Shown: positions 36,300-36,921 of the stretch, in pieces
Position numbering within the stretch: the first letter of the stretch is position 1
How the letters are laid out: every line of letters starts with the position of its first letter
NCBI GenBank assembly: GCA_030696525.1
Contig: JAUYSB010000106.1
Coordinates: forward strand, 1-36,921
Reading direction: 5' to 3'
DNA from: Hydrogenophaga sp.
Lineage (GTDB): Bacteria > Pseudomonadota > Gammaproteobacteria > Burkholderiales > Burkholderiaceae_C
Length of the DNA: 36,921 nt
The notes under the pieces: model-generated
What the model saw: the letters and a program-made list of their open reading frames with translations, nothing else
Told to the model about the DNA's origin: nothing
Database searches by the model: none
Made by a program: the position numbers and the translations under genes

Positions 36300-36921
36300 A
36301 TGAACAAGAAGCGCCCCTCCGCCCCCAAAGCCACCCGCCCGCCGGACGCCACCGCGACGGCGGCCCGACAGCGACACATCGCCGTCATCGGTGCCGGCAT
36401 CGCCGGCGTGGTGTGTGCCCGCACCCTGGTGCAGGCCGGCCACCGCGTGACCCTGCTGGAAAAAAGCCGTGGTTTTGGCGGCCGCATGGCCACGCGCCAC
36501 ACCGAGTTTGGCGACTTCGACCACGGCGCCCAGTACTTCACCGTGCGCGACCCGCGTTTTGTGACCTTGCTCAAGACCGTGCCAGCCCTTGCGCGGCCCT
36601 GGAGCGCCAACACCGTGCGCGTGCTCGATGAGCTGGGCCATGTGCTGGCCAGCGCGCCGCCGCCCAGCGAGGCCCACTTTGTGGGTGCCCCCAGCATGAA
36701 CGCGCTGGTGCGCCACTGGGCCCAGCCGCTGAACGACGGCAGCCTGAGCGCCGAGACCCTGCTGGAGACCCGCGTCACCCACATCGAGCGCGACGCGCTC
36801 GATGCCACCCGTTGGCAGCTGCGCACCGAAGGCCCGGCCGACGCCCAGCATGTGTACGGTGGCTTCGACCAGGTGCTGCTGGCCCTGCCCCATGTGCAGG
36901 CCGACAGCCTGCTGCGCGCCA
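36300..36921 (+). CDS. Renalase-like FAD/NAD(P)-dependent oxidoreductase, 3' end outside window
   Basis: The first 207 residues are present; the right edge cuts the gene. After a basic 25-residue N-terminus the FAD-binding Rossmann motif AVIGAGIAGVVCARTL appears, followed by VTLLEKSRGFGGRMATRH and DHGAQYFTVRDPRF, the hallmarks of the bacterial renalase-like amine-oxidase family. Renalases oxidise aberrant forms of reduced nicotinamide nucleotides; whether this one does is unknown. The gene starts 44 bases after the LysR gene on the same strand and may be co-transcribed. The ATG at 36300 is the only plausible start. Confidence 0.83.
   Translation, partial: MNKKRPSAPKATRPPDATATAARQRHIAVIGAGIAGVVCARTLVQAGHRVTLLEKSRGFGGRMATRHTEFGDFDHGAQYFTVRDPRFVTLLKTVPALARPWSANTVRVLDELGHVLASAPPPSEAHFVGAPSMNALVRHWAQPLNDGSLSAETLLETRVTHIERDALDATRWQLRTEGPADAQHVYGGFDQVLLALPHVQADSLLRA

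Overview
The window is uniformly GC-rich, densely coded DNA from a betaproteobacterium, most likely a member of the Burkholderiales in the Comamonadaceae (Hydrogenophaga/Acidovorax-like). This placement is inferred from protein character, gene order (MFS, small protein, methyltransferase, dapA, bamC) and TANAAT-type -10 boxes lying very close to start codons. I saw no tRNA, rRNA, CRISPR array, insertion sequence or prophage, and no gene-free stretch over 300 bases.

Layout. 1-5925 is housekeeping: parE (C-terminus beyond the left edge, minus strand), an MFS transporter, a 42-residue membrane protein and a methyltransferase in overlapping array, then dapA-bamC closed by a strong hairpin. 6080-11923 is a co-directional set: chemoreceptor, polyphosphate kinase 2, a GGDEF-EAL protein and an orphan PhnD-like binding protein, with a good PHO-box candidate upstream. 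11957-17692 holds a small conserved gene, ugd, a GT4 glycosyltransferase, an Mpo1-like membrane protein (second PHO-box candidate) and a class III aminotransferase. 17743-20366 holds psd and a lipoprotein beta-propeller whose candidate PHO-box promoter (the best in the window) lies inside the 3' end of psd.

20350-32352 is the centrepiece. A divergent PhnZ-family HD oxygenase faces a compact 11-gene operon: 2-aminoethylphosphonate-type ABC importer (binding protein, ATPase, fused double permease), a DAO-type FAD oxidoreductase, phosphonoacetaldehyde hydrolase PhnX, a PAP2 phosphatase, a complete second ABC importer of the UgpB/A/E/C type and an EEP-fold hydrolase. No PhnW transaminase and no PhnY dioxygenase is encoded in the window. 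The simplest reading is import of aminophosphonates, oxidation by the FAD enzyme to phosphonoacetaldehyde, and cleavage by PhnX. The Ugp-like importer, EEP hydrolase and PAP2 phosphatase may add a route for esterified organophosphorus.

32365-36921 has a minus-strand pair made of a small lipoprotein and an M15 peptidoglycan peptidase without a signal peptide (a possible effector/immunity pair), then pirin-DUF599 divergent from a LysR regulator with a shared inverted repeat, and the start of a renalase-like FAD protein. Phosphorus scavenging and phosphate-starvation control is the theme linking 6-32 kb. The PHO-box calls rest on pattern matching by eye, and the weaker ones could be chance.
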